The notes under the pieces were generated by a model. The model did no database searches and was not told where the DNA came from. It worked only from the letters and a program-made list of their open reading frames with translations. Both the position numbers and the translations under genes were made by a program. Shown in pieces: positions 26,217 to 34,863 of a stretch of 64,000 nt of DNA. Where the stretch lies: assembly GCF_014203355.1 (NCBI RefSeq), contig NZ_JACHIR010000001.1, positions 8,186,038 to 8,250,037 of the forward strand, in the 5' to 3' direction. Each line of letters opens with the position of its first letter. Position 1 is the first letter of the stretch. Source of the DNA: Kutzneria kofuensis. GTDB lineage: Bacteria; Actinomycetota; Actinomycetes; Mycobacteriales; Pseudonocardiaceae.

Positions 26217-27640
26217 TGCAGTCCCGGAGGGATCAGGTCCAGGCCTACTTCTTCGTCGTGGGCCGGCTGGTCGCCGGCCTCATGCACGGCAAGCCGGATG
26301 TGCCCGAGCACCCGAACAAGCGTTTCAACGGCGGCACCTTCCTCGGCGTCCTGCTCGCCGGCCTGCTGGTGGCCTGCTTCGGCATTTTCGGCATGCTCTT
26401 CCCCAGTGGCAACAACTCCTGGCGGACACCGGGCACGGTGGTGCTGGAGAAGGACACCGGCGCGCGTTACCTCTACACCGACGGCCAGTTGCGTCCCGCG
26501 CTGAACTTGGCCTCGGCGTTGCTGGCGGCGGGCGACAGCTCGAAGCTCGTCACGGTCGGTCGGGACTCGCTGACCGGGGTGCCGGTCGGTGCGCCGATCG
26601 GCATTGCCGGGGCGCCGGACGGGTTGCCAGGGGCGGACCAGCTCAACACGACACCCTGGACCGTGTGCGCGAAGCCGGCGGACCCACAGGCCGTGGCCAG
26701 CGCGCCCACCGTGACGCTGCGGCTGGACCAGACCGGCGGGATGCCGACGCCGCCCGACCAGGCTCTGCTGGTGTCCACTCCGGACGGTGCGGACTACCTG
26801 GTGTGGCGGGGGAGCCGGCTCCATATCGCGGACCCGACAGCGCTGGAGGCGTTGGGCTACAACGCCGACCCACCCCTGCGGGTGTCTCCCGCCTGGTTGA
26901 ACGTGCTGCCCGTCGGGCGTGACCTGAAGGCGCCGGCGATCGCCGACATCGGGCAGCCCGGGGCCGTCGTCGCCGGGAAGACCGGCCACATCGGACAGTT
27001 GTTCGAACTGCGCAATCCGGCGACCGGTTCGCACGAGCTCTACGTCCTGCAGGGCGGCGGCCTGACGCCGGTCAGCCGGACCGTCGCCGCCATGCTGCTG
27101 GCCGATCCCGGCACGAAAAACGCCTACCCCGACGCTTCGGTGCGGCCGATCGAGATCGGACCGGGCGATGTGGCCGGCGTGCCCATGCTCAACGGCGACG
27201 CGCTGTCCTCCGGCTTGCCGGGCAGTCCGCCCGCACTGACCGATCCCGGCGCGACGAGCGAACCCTGCCTGCGGTTCAGCCCCCAGCTGGACGCCGGGCG
27301 GACCGCCACTCTGCTGATGCTGCCACGCGCCGCCGAGACGGTCGCCATGCCTCCCTCCGGCCGCCACGTCGAGGGCGCGACGGCCGACCAGGTGGTGATC
27401 CCGGTGGGCAGCGGGGCCCTCGTGCGGTCGCTGCCGACACCCGACGCGACGCCCGGCACCGAGTATCTGATCACGGATCTGGGCGTGAAGTACCCGTTCG
27501 CGGACGACTCGGATGTCGGCGCGCTGGGCTACTCGTCGGTGGCCGCTGTGGGCGTGTCGCCGGCACTGCTCGCCCTGCTCCCGACCGGCCCGGCTCTGAC
27601 CCAGGCGGCCGCGCTGACCAGCCAGATGGTCGGGCGGTGA
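26216..27640 (+). CDS. eccB: Type VII secretion protein EccB
   Basis: This 474-aa protein has a short cytosolic N-terminus (MQSRRDQVQAYFFVVGRLVA, the EccB signature with the conserved RRD-Q-QAYxFxxxR pattern). One membrane helix (about 44-64) and a large extracytoplasmic repeat domain follow (TGARYLYTDGQLRPALNLAS). It is start-stop coupled to eccD. EccB forms the outer-leaflet face of the ESX complex. Length and order are normal for the family. Confidence 0.95.
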   Translation: MQSRRDQVQAYFFVVGRLVAGLMHGKPDVPEHPNKRFNGGTFLGVLLAGLLVACFGIFGMLFPSGNNSWRTPGTVVLEKDTGARYLYTDGQLRPALNLASALLAAGDSSKLVTVGRDSLTGVPVGAPIGIAGAPDGLPGADQLNTTPWTVCAKPADPQAVASAPTVTLRLDQTGGMPTPPDQALLVSTPDGADYLVWRGSRLHIADPTALEALGYNADPPLRVSPAWLNVLPVGRDLKAPAIADIGQPGAVVAGKTGHIGQLFELRNPATGSHELYVLQGGGLTPVSRTVAAMLLADPGTKNAYPDASVRPIEIGPGDVAGVPMLNGDALSSGLPGSPPALTDPGATSEPCLRFSPQLDAGRTATLLMLPRAAETVAMPPSGRHVEGATADQVVIPVGSGALVRSLPTPDATPGTEYLITDLGVKYPFADDSDVGALGYSSVAAVGVSPALLALLPTGPALTQAAALTSQMVGR

Positions 27641-27787
27641 CCCTCATGAGGGAAATTCCCGGACTTCGCCCCCGGGACGCTCCAGAGGCGAGTGGGGCTC
27701 TGTTTCCGCCCTCTAATTGAACCGCGGCCGCTCCGGCTCGACCACGTGACGGCCTTGAAGAGAAACCATCCAGGAGGTACCACCGTC
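27641..27787. promoter_or_regulatory. Leader region before the WXG100 genes, with dispersed element copy 3
   Basis: This gap contains CTCATGAGGGAAATTCCC (27643-27660), a relative of the elements at 14771 and 16855. It ends in AGGAGG at 27772-27777. A separate promoter for the abundant WXG100 substrates would be expected here, but no consensus was certain. Confidence 0.4.
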
Positions 27788-28084
27788 ATGGCTGGCAACA
27801 CCACTCAGCTTACCCCCAACGATGTCACCGACATCGCCAACAAGCACCTCAACCTGGCCAACGAGATCACGAGCGACCAGCGGACCCTGTCGTCCAACAT
27901 CCAGAACATGACCTCGGTCAACAAGGGCGCGATGATGACCGCCCTGACTCCGGTCTACGAGGACTGGAACGCCAAGATGACCGACATCGTGCAGCAGCTG
28001 CACACCATGGCGACGAACCTGCGCACGGTCGCCAACGACCTGCAGGCCCACGACGAGTCGAACGCCGCCGGCGTCGGCCGCTGA
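27788..28084 (+). CDS. WXG100-family ESX protein (EsxB/EsxA-like), first of pair
   Basis: This 98-aa helical protein has the size and hairpin pattern of WXG100 substrates: an N-terminal helix, a turn region with VYEDWNAKMTDIV and a C-terminal helix ending NDLQAHDESNAAG. The turn carries Trp but the third residue is not Gly (W-N-A). ATG 27788 follows AGGAGG by 10 nt; an upstream in-frame start was rejected. It should form a heterodimer with the next gene product, only 56 nt away, and be exported by the ESX machine. Confidence 0.87.
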   Translation: MAGNTTQLTPNDVTDIANKHLNLANEITSDQRTLSSNIQNMTSVNKGAMMTALTPVYEDWNAKMTDIVQQLHTMATNLRTVANDLQAHDESNAAGVGR

Positions 28085-28140
28085 GCCGGTCTCGAGTCCA
28101 CTTCACCATCCGACGTCCCACTCTCAGACAGGAGCTAACA

Positions 28141-28431
28141 GTGAGCGGTGTCATCAACTACGACTACGGCTCGATCGACACCGGCGTGTCGCAGATGAAG
28201 GCATTCAACGCCCAGGTGGAGCAGAAGATCTCTGCTCTCAAGAGCCAGGTGCAGGGCCTGCTCCAGGAGTTCAAGGGCGCGGCGTCCTCGTCGTACGACA
28301 CCTGCGCCCAGCGGATCTCGCAGGACCTGAACCAGAGCAACGAGCGCCTCAACCACCTGGGCGGCAACGTCTCCAAGGGCGCGAGCAACTTCCAGTCCGC
28401 CGACGCCGCGAACGCGCGCCGGTTCGCCTGA
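28141..28431 (+). CDS. WXG100-family ESX protein, second of pair
   Basis: This 96-aa protein is a two-helix hairpin: a first helix with QMKAFNAQVEQKISALKSQV, a turn LQEFKGAASSSYDT and a second helix ending NFQSADAANARRFA. The Trp of WXG is replaced by Phe (F-K-G). GTG 28141 lies 6 nt after AGGAG. The C-terminal FQSADAANA may take the place of the YxxxD/E secretion signal. It pairs with the preceding gene and is followed at once by a very strong hairpin. Confidence 0.87.
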   Translation: MSGVINYDYGSIDTGVSQMKAFNAQVEQKISALKSQVQGLLQEFKGAASSSYDTCAQRISQDLNQSNERLNHLGGNVSKGASNFQSADAANARRFA

Positions 28432-28433
28432 GT

Positions 28434-28472
28434 CGATCGGGTGCCGGGCGGTCCGCGCCCGGCACCCGATCG
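28434..28472 (+). terminator. Strong hairpin after the WXG100 pair
   Basis: A perfect 16-bp stem (28434-28449 with 28457-28472) and 7-nt loop start 2 nt after the stop. It probably makes the WXG100 pair more abundant than downstream genes, by termination, attenuation or 3'-end protection. Confidence 0.88.
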
Positions 28473-28495
28473 GCAGTCACGGAAAGGCCGCACTC

Positions 28496-28873
28496 ATGGT
28501 CAACAATCGCACGTACATCGACCCGGAGGGCATGCGCGGGAGCGCAACCCACATCGGCGGGCTGGTCGACGATCTCACCCCGTTCCACGCGGTGAGCGCG
28601 ATCCAGACGAAGTCGGGCAACTTTCCCGCCGCCCACTGGCTGGACGGCGTCATCGCCCAGCGTGGTCAGGGGACGTTCCAGCACGGCCAGGGTCTTCACC
28701 TGGTCTGCCACGACATCAACGACGGCCTACACGGTGTCGTCGACACCTTCGAACAGACCGACGACTCCAACGCCGACGGCCTCGACCGCAGCGTCTTCCA
28801 CGAGGTGAACGCCACCAGGCTGAAGTCGTGGCAGGACACGCAGGAATCGGCCGACGTGAACCGTGACGCCTGA
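28496..28873 (+). CDS. Small helical ESX-associated protein, 125 aa (WXG100-like)
   Basis: ATG 28496 follows GGAAAGG by 8 nt. The protein begins MVNNRTYIDPEGMRGSATHI and ends in a long polar helix with DTFEQTDDSNADGLDR. Its size, position in the ESX operon and helix-turn (NFPAAHWLDG)-helix layout fit the WXG100/ESAT-6-like superfamily, although the turn is not WXG. The DSNADG motif resembles C-terminal segments of other WXG proteins here (DESNAAG, DQNNANS). Function unknown; likely a secreted partner of the large proteins downstream. Confidence 0.7.
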   Translation: MVNNRTYIDPEGMRGSATHIGGLVDDLTPFHAVSAIQTKSGNFPAAHWLDGVIAQRGQGTFQHGQGLHLVCHDINDGLHGVVDTFEQTDDSNADGLDRSVFHEVNATRLKSWQDTQESADVNRDA

Positions 28874-29027
28874 CCGGTGAACCGGACGGCGACGACGGGC
28901 ACGCGGTGCCACGAGACCGACAAGGAGGCGTTCCCGGGCTGATGTGGCTGCCGGTGCGCGAGGCACTGGCAGTCACCTGAGTTCGTGAACGGGCCGGCAA
29001 CTTTCCACGCTGCGAGGACGATTCCGC

Positions 29028-31796
29028 ATGACAGTCCCCGGTTCCACCCCAGACTTCGTGTTCGCCACGGAGACTGCGGTCGAGGGCGACTTCGACCAGA
29101 ACTTCTCCGGTTGGAACCAGACACTGTCCGCGCCGGCCAACAAGAGCGTCGACGGCATCTCGTCGGTCGCCGAGTTCGAGCAGCTGGCCGGCGCCGCTCT
29201 CGACGAGGAGACGCCCGCGCGTTTCCGGCAGCTCGCCTCGGCCTACCAGGGCGCGGTCGACAAGCTGCGGCAGTTCCAGGACGGTTTCGCCGGCGCGGTG
29301 AAGAATCTGGACCGGGAGTTCCAGGGCGCGGCCGGGCGGCAGTTCCAGGACTTCGCGCAGAACCAGATCCTGCGACGCAGCCAGGCGGTGACCGACGTCC
29401 TGTCGGCCTACCCGGGAGCGCTGAACGGCATCGCCGACGCCACGGAGACGTTCCAGGTTCACGTGTCCCAGGCGATGTTCGCGGCCGTGATGCGGATCAA
29501 CATCAAGGAGCAGTTGGTCGACAAGTACATCACCGCGATGGCCTCGGCCGGTCAGAAGGTCGACGGTGCGAAGGTCATGCAGGATGAGATCAAGAAGGAC
29601 GTCGACAACGTCCTGCTGCCCCAGCTGCGCGCGTCCCTGTCCAACCTTTCCGCCGCCTACACCAGCGGTGGGCACAGCATGGCGGCTTTCGACGCGCGGC
29701 CGATGCAGCCGCCGGCGGGTGCGAACAGCTCCGGTGGCCGGAAGGGCGGCGGCAGTCAGCAAGGTGGCAGTCAGCAGGGCGGCGGCAGCCAGCAGGGCGG
29801 CAGTCAGCAGGGCGACGGCAACCAACAGGGCGGCAGTCAGCAGGGTGGTGGCAGCCAGCAGGGAGACGGCAGCCGGCAGGGTGGCGATGGGGCGCTGACG
29901 CCCGCGCAGCGCCAGGCCATCCGGCAGAAGACCATCGACGATGCGGAGAAGGCGTCGGACAAGGCGATCGACGACCAGATCGCGCAGACGCTGCCCGCGA
30001 GCAGTTCGCCGCAGGCGGCGGCCCGCCGTCAGGCGCTCGAGGACGCCAAGCGCGCGATCGACCAGCGCCTCGAGAAGCTCGCGAAGGAGGACCCTACCGG
30101 CGACGGCAAGGCCACGACCGCGGCGGACGTCCGGCAACAGGCCCTGGAGCAGGCGAAGCAGGCGTCCGAACAGGCCGTGGACGGGCTCGAACAGCAGAGC
30201 GCGCACGACGGCAAGGGCGTTTCGCAGGACACCGGCGAGCAAACCGGCTCGCACGGCGGCACCTCTGCCGACACGGCGGCGACCGGCGCCTACGGATACG
30301 GCGGGTCGAGCGTCAGCAGCACCAAGGGTGCCAAGGACAAGAGCAGCAAGGACGGCGGTACCGGCCCCAAGGGCAGCTCCTCGGCGGATGCCGAGCGGCA
30401 GCAGGCGCTCGCGCAAGCGAAGAAGGTTTCCGACGACGCCATCGACAACCTGAAGAAGACCAGCACCGGCGATCCCGAGACCGACGCCATCCGGAACGAG
30501 GCGTACGACGACGCCAAGGAGACCTCCGACAAGGCGATCGACGACGTTGCCAAGACGGCGGCAGCCGCCAGCGGCGCGTCCGACCCCGAGTCGATCCGCA
30601 AGCAGGCCCTCGAACAGGCGAAGAAGGCCAGTGGTGATGCCATCACCAAGCAGATCGACGGCGGTGATGACAAGAAGGCGAACACAGACGGCGACGCGGC
30701 CAAGGAGAAGGCCGCGGCCGAGCAGAAGGCCAATCAGTCCAAGCAGCAACTCGCTGCCCTGGACGGTGGTGGCGGCGGTGGCGGCTCCCACGGCGGCGGC
30801 TCCACTGGTGATGACGGTGCTGCCGCCCGGCAATCCGCCGCGGAGAAGGCCGCGGCCGCGCGGACGGCCGATCAGAGCAAGGCGCAGCTCGCTGCCCTGG
30901 GCGGTGGCGGCGGCGGTGGTGCCGGTGGCGGCGGTGCCGGCGGTGGTGCCGGCGGTGGTGGTGATGCTGGCGGTGGCGGCGGTGCCGGTGGTGGCGGCGG
31001 CGACAGCAGCGGTGCCGGCGGTGATGGCGGTTCGTCCAGTGCGGACGCGCGCCAGTCTGCCGCGCAGCAAGCCGCCGCGGAGAAGGCCGCGGCCGCGCGG
31101 ACGGCCGATCAGAGCAAGGCGCAGCTCGCTGCCCTGGGCGACGGTGGCGGAGGCGACGGTGGCGGAGGCGGCGCTGGCGGAGGCGGCGCTGGCGGAGGTG
31201 GTGGCGACAGCGGCGGATTCCACGCTGGCAGCAAGGTCAGCGTGCCCAAGAGCCCTGGCCTGTCTTCCCAAGAACTGGCGAACGAGTTGGCCGGCACGCG
31301 ACAGGTCGCCGGCGCGGGAATCGACGGGCTGTCATCGCTCGGCAGCCTGTCGGGAACCGTTCCCTCCTACCAGAGTCCGGTGCCCGGCACCACGTCGCCC
31401 GAGGACTTCACGGGCGCCCCGCCGGATCTCGGCAAGACGTCCCTGTCGAGCTTTCTCGGTGGCGGTGGTGGCGGCGTCGGGGGTTCGGGGCTCGGCGGAG
31501 TCAAGGGCACCGGCGTCCCCGTGTCCCCCGAGGCGCCGGCGGCGCAGGCGCGCCAGCAGGGCTTCGAGCTGCCGGGCAGCGGTGGCGTGCCCACGTCGTC
31601 GGTTCCGCCCCGGTCGGTCGGCGGTCCCGGTGAGGAAGGCGTGCCGCCGATGATGCCGCCCGGCGCCGGTGCTGGCATGGGCGGCGGCATGGGGCAGAAA
31701 CGTGAGCGGGAGCGCACGACCTGGCTGCAGGGTGAGCAAAAGGACTGGTCCGAAGACGAGACCGGCGTGTCGTCTTCAACGCTCGGACGGAGCTGA
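29028..31796 (+). CDS. Large Gly/Gln-rich ESX substrate with WXG100-like N-terminal domain
   Basis: This 922-aa protein has an N-terminal helical domain (about 1-220; FRQLASAYQGAVDKLRQF, FQGAAGRQFQDFAQNQ) like PPE/WXG100-type ESX substrates. A QQGG/SQQGG repeat tract (about 240-285) and several Lys/Glu/Ala helices come next. The latter repeat phrases such as EQAKKASDDAID-like units and ADQSKAQLAALG. Polyglycine runs then lead to a Pro/Gly-rich tail ending ERERTTWLQGEQKDWSEDE, a C-terminal pattern often seen in actinomycete ESX proteins. ATG 29028 lies 9 nt after GAGGA. It is coupled to the next gene (3 nt gap) and probably acts as a flexible secreted scaffold. Function is not established. Confidence 0.75.
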   Translation: MTVPGSTPDFVFATETAVEGDFDQNFSGWNQTLSAPANKSVDGISSVAEFEQLAGAALDEETPARFRQLASAYQGAVDKLRQFQDGFAGAVKNLDREFQGAAGRQFQDFAQNQILRRSQAVTDVLSAYPGALNGIADATETFQVHVSQAMFAAVMRINIKEQLVDKYITAMASAGQKVDGAKVMQDEIKKDVDNVLLPQLRASLSNLSAAYTSGGHSMAAFDARPMQPPAGANSSGGRKGGGSQQGGSQQGGGSQQGGSQQGDGNQQGGSQQGGGSQQGDGSRQGGDGALTPAQRQAIRQKTIDDAEKASDKAIDDQIAQTLPASSSPQAAARRQALEDAKRAIDQRLEKLAKEDPTGDGKATTAADVRQQALEQAKQASEQAVDGLEQQSAHDGKGVSQDTGEQTGSHGGTSADTAATGAYGYGGSSVSSTKGAKDKSSKDGGTGPKGSSSADAERQQALAQAKKVSDDAIDNLKKTSTGDPETDAIRNEAYDDAKETSDKAIDDVAKTAAAASGASDPESIRKQALEQAKKASGDAITKQIDGGDDKKANTDGDAAKEKAAAEQKANQSKQQLAALDGGGGGGGSHGGGSTGDDGAAARQSAAEKAAAARTADQSKAQLAALGGGGGGGAGGGGAGGGAGGGGDAGGGGGAGGGGGDSSGAGGDGGSSSADARQSAAQQAAAEKAAAARTADQSKAQLAALGDGGGGDGGGGGAGGGGAGGGGGDSGGFHAGSKVSVPKSPGLSSQELANELAGTRQVAGAGIDGLSSLGSLSGTVPSYQSPVPGTTSPEDFTGAPPDLGKTSLSSFLGGGGGGVGGSGLGGVKGTGVPVSPEAPAAQARQQGFELPGSGGVPTSSVPPRSVGGPGEEGVPPMMPPGAGAGMGGGMGQKRERERTTWLQGEQKDWSEDETGVSSSTLGRS
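30835..31140 (+). repeat. Exact 69-nt direct repeat inside the Gly-rich gene
   Basis: Bases 30835-30903 and 31072-31140 are identical and lie 237 nt (79 codons) apart, in frame. They encode the AEKAAAARTADQSKAQLAAL helix between polyglycine tracts. An older, diverged copy precedes them near 30700-30765 (QSKQQLAAL). This shows recent in-frame duplication and likely length variation between strains. Confidence 0.85.
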
Positions 31797-31799
31797 TCG

Positions 31800-33221
31800 A
31801 TGACAACCCCAGACGGAACCCAGCCCAGTTTCGACGAGGTCCTCGATCAGGTCATGGCCGCGGACCCGGACACCTTCTACCAGAAGGCGCGGGCGTTCGA
31901 GAACGTCGTGACGGTTCTGCAGGACGCCAGGGCGTTCCTGGCCAAGCAGCATCGGATGCTCGAGGAGCTGTGGACCACGCCGGACCCGGGCCGCTTCAAC
32001 CGGCTGGAGCAGGTGATACGGCACCTCGAGACGCTGTTGAGCCGGTACCGGTACCCCAACTACGTCCAGGTGTTGCGGCGGATCGGCGACGTCATCCGGG
32101 ACAGCCAGCAACGCCTGCTGTCCATGAAGGACGATCACGGCGACCACGCCGCCCGGGCCGACCGGGACAAGCGGGCCCGCAAGATTCTCGCCGACCTGTC
32201 CAGTTCGTACCGTCAGCTCGGCGAATCCCTGCAGGAGCTGCCGGAGCGGACCGCCGACGGCGATATCCTGCCGGCTTCGTTCACCCAGGGCACCACCGGG
32301 GCGTACGCGCCTGCGCCGCGCGTCGGCGTCGGCCGCGTCCTCGGAACGGCCGGCACGAAGGCACATGGAGGAACGCGGGCCTTCGGTGCAGCGCAGACAC
32401 AGCCCGAGCTGACGGGTGGCGCCGCTCTGTCGAACACACCGGCTCCGTTTGCTCGCTTCGCCCACTACGCCACGCGTCCGGCCCCGCCGGGCCACGGCCG
32501 GACGGAACCTTCGTTCACCGGCTTCGCCGGCATGGCGGACCCGGGTCCCCAAGCCGCACCCTTCGTGCTCACGCAGCCGGGCGTCGGTTCGTCTCGATCG
32601 CCGCGCGATGTGGCGCAGGGCAAGGGCAACGTGCCGGCGGCGGATACCTCGGCGGGGCTCGGCCAGCGGGATCAGCTCGTGACGTTGCCAGCGAAGCTCG
32701 AGTCGATCCCGGGCGTAGGCGTGTCCGCCAAGGACGTTCCGGTCACGACCGCCGGCCCCGCGCCGGCTTCGGGCGTGGCGGCGCCCCCGGGACCCGCCCC
32801 CGCCGCCCCACAGGTCTCGCTGACCGGCAGCACCGCACGCGTGGCTGCCCCGGCCCCGGCCACCCCGGCGGCGTCCGACGTGCCCGTCGCGCCGCCGCCA
32901 CCACCGGGACCGCCGGCCGCGGCCGTTGCCACCAACGCCTCGGCCGCGCCGCTGGCCATGTCCGCGGGCTCGAGCCTCACCTCGGGCTCCGCCATGCCGG
33001 GCAGCATGATGCGAGCCGGCCTCACTCCGGTCCCCATGGCGAACGTCGTCGGCGCCGCCTCCGTCCCGCGTGGGGCGGAGGTCTGGTTGCGGGCCGACGC
33101 CTCGAACTGGAACCCGGGGACAGGGGCACAGGCCCCGCTCGGCCGCGAGCACCTCGCCGGCCATCACCTCACCGCGGACGAGCGGGCGTGCGGTGCCGTG
33201 CAAAGAAAGGAAGCGCAATGA
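31800..33221 (+). CDS. ESX-associated protein with helical N-terminus and Ala/Pro-rich tail (PPE-like)
   Basis: This 473-aa protein has about 130 residues of helix pairs at the N-terminus (FYQKARAFENVVTVLQDARA, RYPNYVQVLRRIGDVIRDSQ, RDKRARKILADLSSSYRQLG), a WXG100/PPE-type bundle. The rest is low-complexity Ala/Pro/Gly sequence with runs of PPPPPGPPAAA, ending HHLTADERACGAV. ATG 31800 follows the previous stop by 3 nt, and its own stop overlaps the next start (ATGA). It lacks a recognisable enzyme domain. A partner or chaperone-like role in secretion of the giant protein is an inference from the operon. Confidence 0.65.
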   Translation: MTTPDGTQPSFDEVLDQVMAADPDTFYQKARAFENVVTVLQDARAFLAKQHRMLEELWTTPDPGRFNRLEQVIRHLETLLSRYRYPNYVQVLRRIGDVIRDSQQRLLSMKDDHGDHAARADRDKRARKILADLSSSYRQLGESLQELPERTADGDILPASFTQGTTGAYAPAPRVGVGRVLGTAGTKAHGGTRAFGAAQTQPELTGGAALSNTPAPFARFAHYATRPAPPGHGRTEPSFTGFAGMADPGPQAAPFVLTQPGVGSSRSPRDVAQGKGNVPAADTSAGLGQRDQLVTLPAKLESIPGVGVSAKDVPVTTAGPAPASGVAAPPGPAPAAPQVSLTGSTARVAAPAPATPAASDVPVAPPPPPGPPAAAVATNASAAPLAMSAGSSLTSGSAMPGSMMRAGLTPVPMANVVGAASVPRGAEVWLRADASNWNPGTGAQAPLGREHLAGHHLTADERACGAVQRKEAQ

Positions 33222-33682
33222 CGGAGTGGAACCTCGCGAACTTCAGGTCGCTCGACGAGGCCAACGAGGCCGCCCTGGCGGCACTGGAGCGCGAGCAGAC
33301 CAAGCTTGCCGAGCTGACCAAGGTGATCGAGGAGGAGAACGTCACCGTGCGGTCCAAGGACCGTTCGTTGAGCATGACCTTCGACGGCCGAGGCGAGCTC
33401 ACCAACATCAGCTTCAACGGCGTCAAGTACCGCTCGATGGCCCCGGCCGAACTGGCGCACCTGCTGGTCGAGACGATCCGGTCCGGCCGCGCGCAGTGCG
33501 TGCGGAAGATGGCCGACGTCATGGGCGAGTCGATCGTCCCCGGCATCGACTTCACCGAGCTCGCCACCGGAAAGGTGAATCCCATGGACGTGTTCGAGAA
33601 GCTCATCTCGCCGTTCGTGGGTGACGACTTCGGCAGCGGTGTCGTCGGCCGTGCCACCAGGGAACCGCAGGGAGGAAAGTGA
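33218..33682 (+). CDS. YbaB/EbfC-family-like protein of the ESX locus
   Basis: This 154-aa protein shows the YbaB pattern: an N-terminal helix (ANEAALAALEREQTKLAELT), a beta-hairpin core (SLSMTFDGRGELTNISFNG) and the closing helix (ELAHLLVETIRSGRAQCVRK). Unlike housekeeping YbaB (about 100 aa) it has an extended C-terminus. YbaB-like proteins are commonly found among actinobacterial ESX genes, where they are not expected to be nucleoid proteins but WXG-partner or chaperone-like factors. It is ATGA-coupled to the gene before and followed after 1 nt by the next ATG. Confidence 0.78.
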   Translation: MTEWNLANFRSLDEANEAALAALEREQTKLAELTKVIEEENVTVRSKDRSLSMTFDGRGELTNISFNGVKYRSMAPAELAHLLVETIRSGRAQCVRKMADVMGESIVPGIDFTELATGKVNPMDVFEKLISPFVGDDFGSGVVGRATREPQGGK

Positions 33683-33683
33683 C

Positions 33684-33983
33684 ATGGGCGGCAAGCCGAC
33701 CAGGATCGATGTCGACAGCGCGCGGCAGCAGAACTCGCGCCTTCGCGACACGGCGATCAGGTTCCATCAGTCGTACCTGAAGATGAACGCGTCCGCCGAG
33801 CAGTACGACGGCTGTTGGGGTGGCGACAAGTTCGGAACGGCCTTCGCCAAGAACTACAAGCCAGCCTCGGACAGCCTGCTGAAGTCGGACGGCAGCGAAG
33901 GCCTCAGCGGCACGGCCGACGTGATCGACGAGGGCATCGTCTACATGGAGGACACCGACCAGAACAACGCCAACTCGCTCTGA
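33684..33983 (+). CDS. Small WXG100-like protein directly upstream of the giant gene
   Basis: This 99-aa protein starts at ATG 33684 behind GGGAGGAAAG. The helix RQQNSRLRDTAIRFHQSYLK is followed by the turn EQYDGCWGGDKFGTAF, which has the W-G-G-D form of a WXG turn, and by a C-terminal helix with ADVIDEGIVYMEDTDQNNAN. The arrangement matches EsxE/EsxF-type small partners that sit just before CpnT-like toxins. It likely dimerises with a WXG-like partner and helps export of the product of 34026. Confidence 0.82.
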   Translation: MGGKPTRIDVDSARQQNSRLRDTAIRFHQSYLKMNASAEQYDGCWGGDKFGTAFAKNYKPASDSLLKSDGSEGLSGTADVIDEGIVYMEDTDQNNANSL

Positions 33984-34025
33984 TCGACGCCCGTCGCGGC
34001 CCTCCGGTGAGATAGGTGATCGCCC

Positions 34026-34863
34026 ATGACCACGCACTTGTCGCCCAAGCTTCAGCATTTGCTGAAGGCCGTCGTCGGCATGGAGTGGCCCGAGGGCGAC
34101 GAGCACCAGATGTGGGACCTGGCGGACGCGTGGCGTGAATTCCAAAGTGCCCTGGAGGAATTGAAGTCCGACGTGACGAGTGAGGCGGCGGGATTCGACG
34201 AGTCCATCCAGGGCGAGTTCGGGGATTCGCTTCAGGACTACTTCAACAACAAGGTTCTGTCGAAGCTTCCGGATGCGATCGATGCGGCCGGCGGTCTGGC
34301 CAAGGCGCTGGACAACGGCGGATCGAGCATCCAGGAAGCCAAGATCATGATCATCGCGGCGCTCTCCATCCTGGCCGCCTCGTTGTTCGCGCTGGCTTTG
34401 TCGATCTTCGGGTCGTTGTTCACGGGCGGTGTGATCGCGGCGGCCCGCGTCAGCATCGGCGCGGCGCTGAACAAGTTGCTGTCGGAGCTGATGGAGGTCG
34501 GGATCGCCCGGTTGGCACAGCAGTTGGCGACCAGGGTGGCGTGGGGCGCGGGGCTGGGCGCGGGCATCATGGGTGGCCTGGAAGCGGGCATCCAGGGCGG
34601 GCAGATCGCGGCGGGCCACCGACACGGGTTTGATCTGAAGTCGTTTGAGGGCGCCGTGATCGGCGGGGCGATCGGTGGTGCGTTCAGTGGCGCGGCGGAG
34701 TTCGCGGGCGGGCTGGGGAGGGGTCTGGGCGCGGCGTTGCCGAAGGGGATTCGCCCGTTCGGCAAGCTCGGTTCCAGCGCGCTGCAGATCGGTGTGGTGC
34801 CGCTGAGCAACATCGCGATCAACAAGGCGCTGCACCAGAAGGGGAGCCCGGCGGACGGGATGT
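34026..34863 (+). other. Giant protein: N-terminal CpnT/WXG100-like helical and hydrophobic domain
   Basis: Residues 1-105 are amphipathic helices (DLADAWREFQSALEELKSDV). A strongly hydrophobic segment follows (residues 108-142, MIIAALSILAASLFALALSI), then glycine-zipper stretches GAGLGAGIMGGLEAGIQGG (about 175-195) and GAVIGGAIGGAFSGAAEF (about 211-230). This is the pattern of CpnT N-terminal domains that mediate ESX export and membrane association. Confidence 0.78.

Noticed and set aside
28942-28980. 12-codon ORF behind AGGAGG (MWLPVREALAVT)
   Set aside because: The spacing to AGGAGG is 13 nt, the peptide is very short and no leader-peptide feature or attenuator follows; probably chance or the remains of an older gene start.
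28716-31271. 851-aa minus-strand open frame opposite the Gly-rich ESX gene
   Set aside because: Its Ala/Val/Leu/Gly repeats mirror the sense-strand Gly/Ser/Gln repeats. The sense frame has a ribosome site and start-stop coupling to its neighbour.
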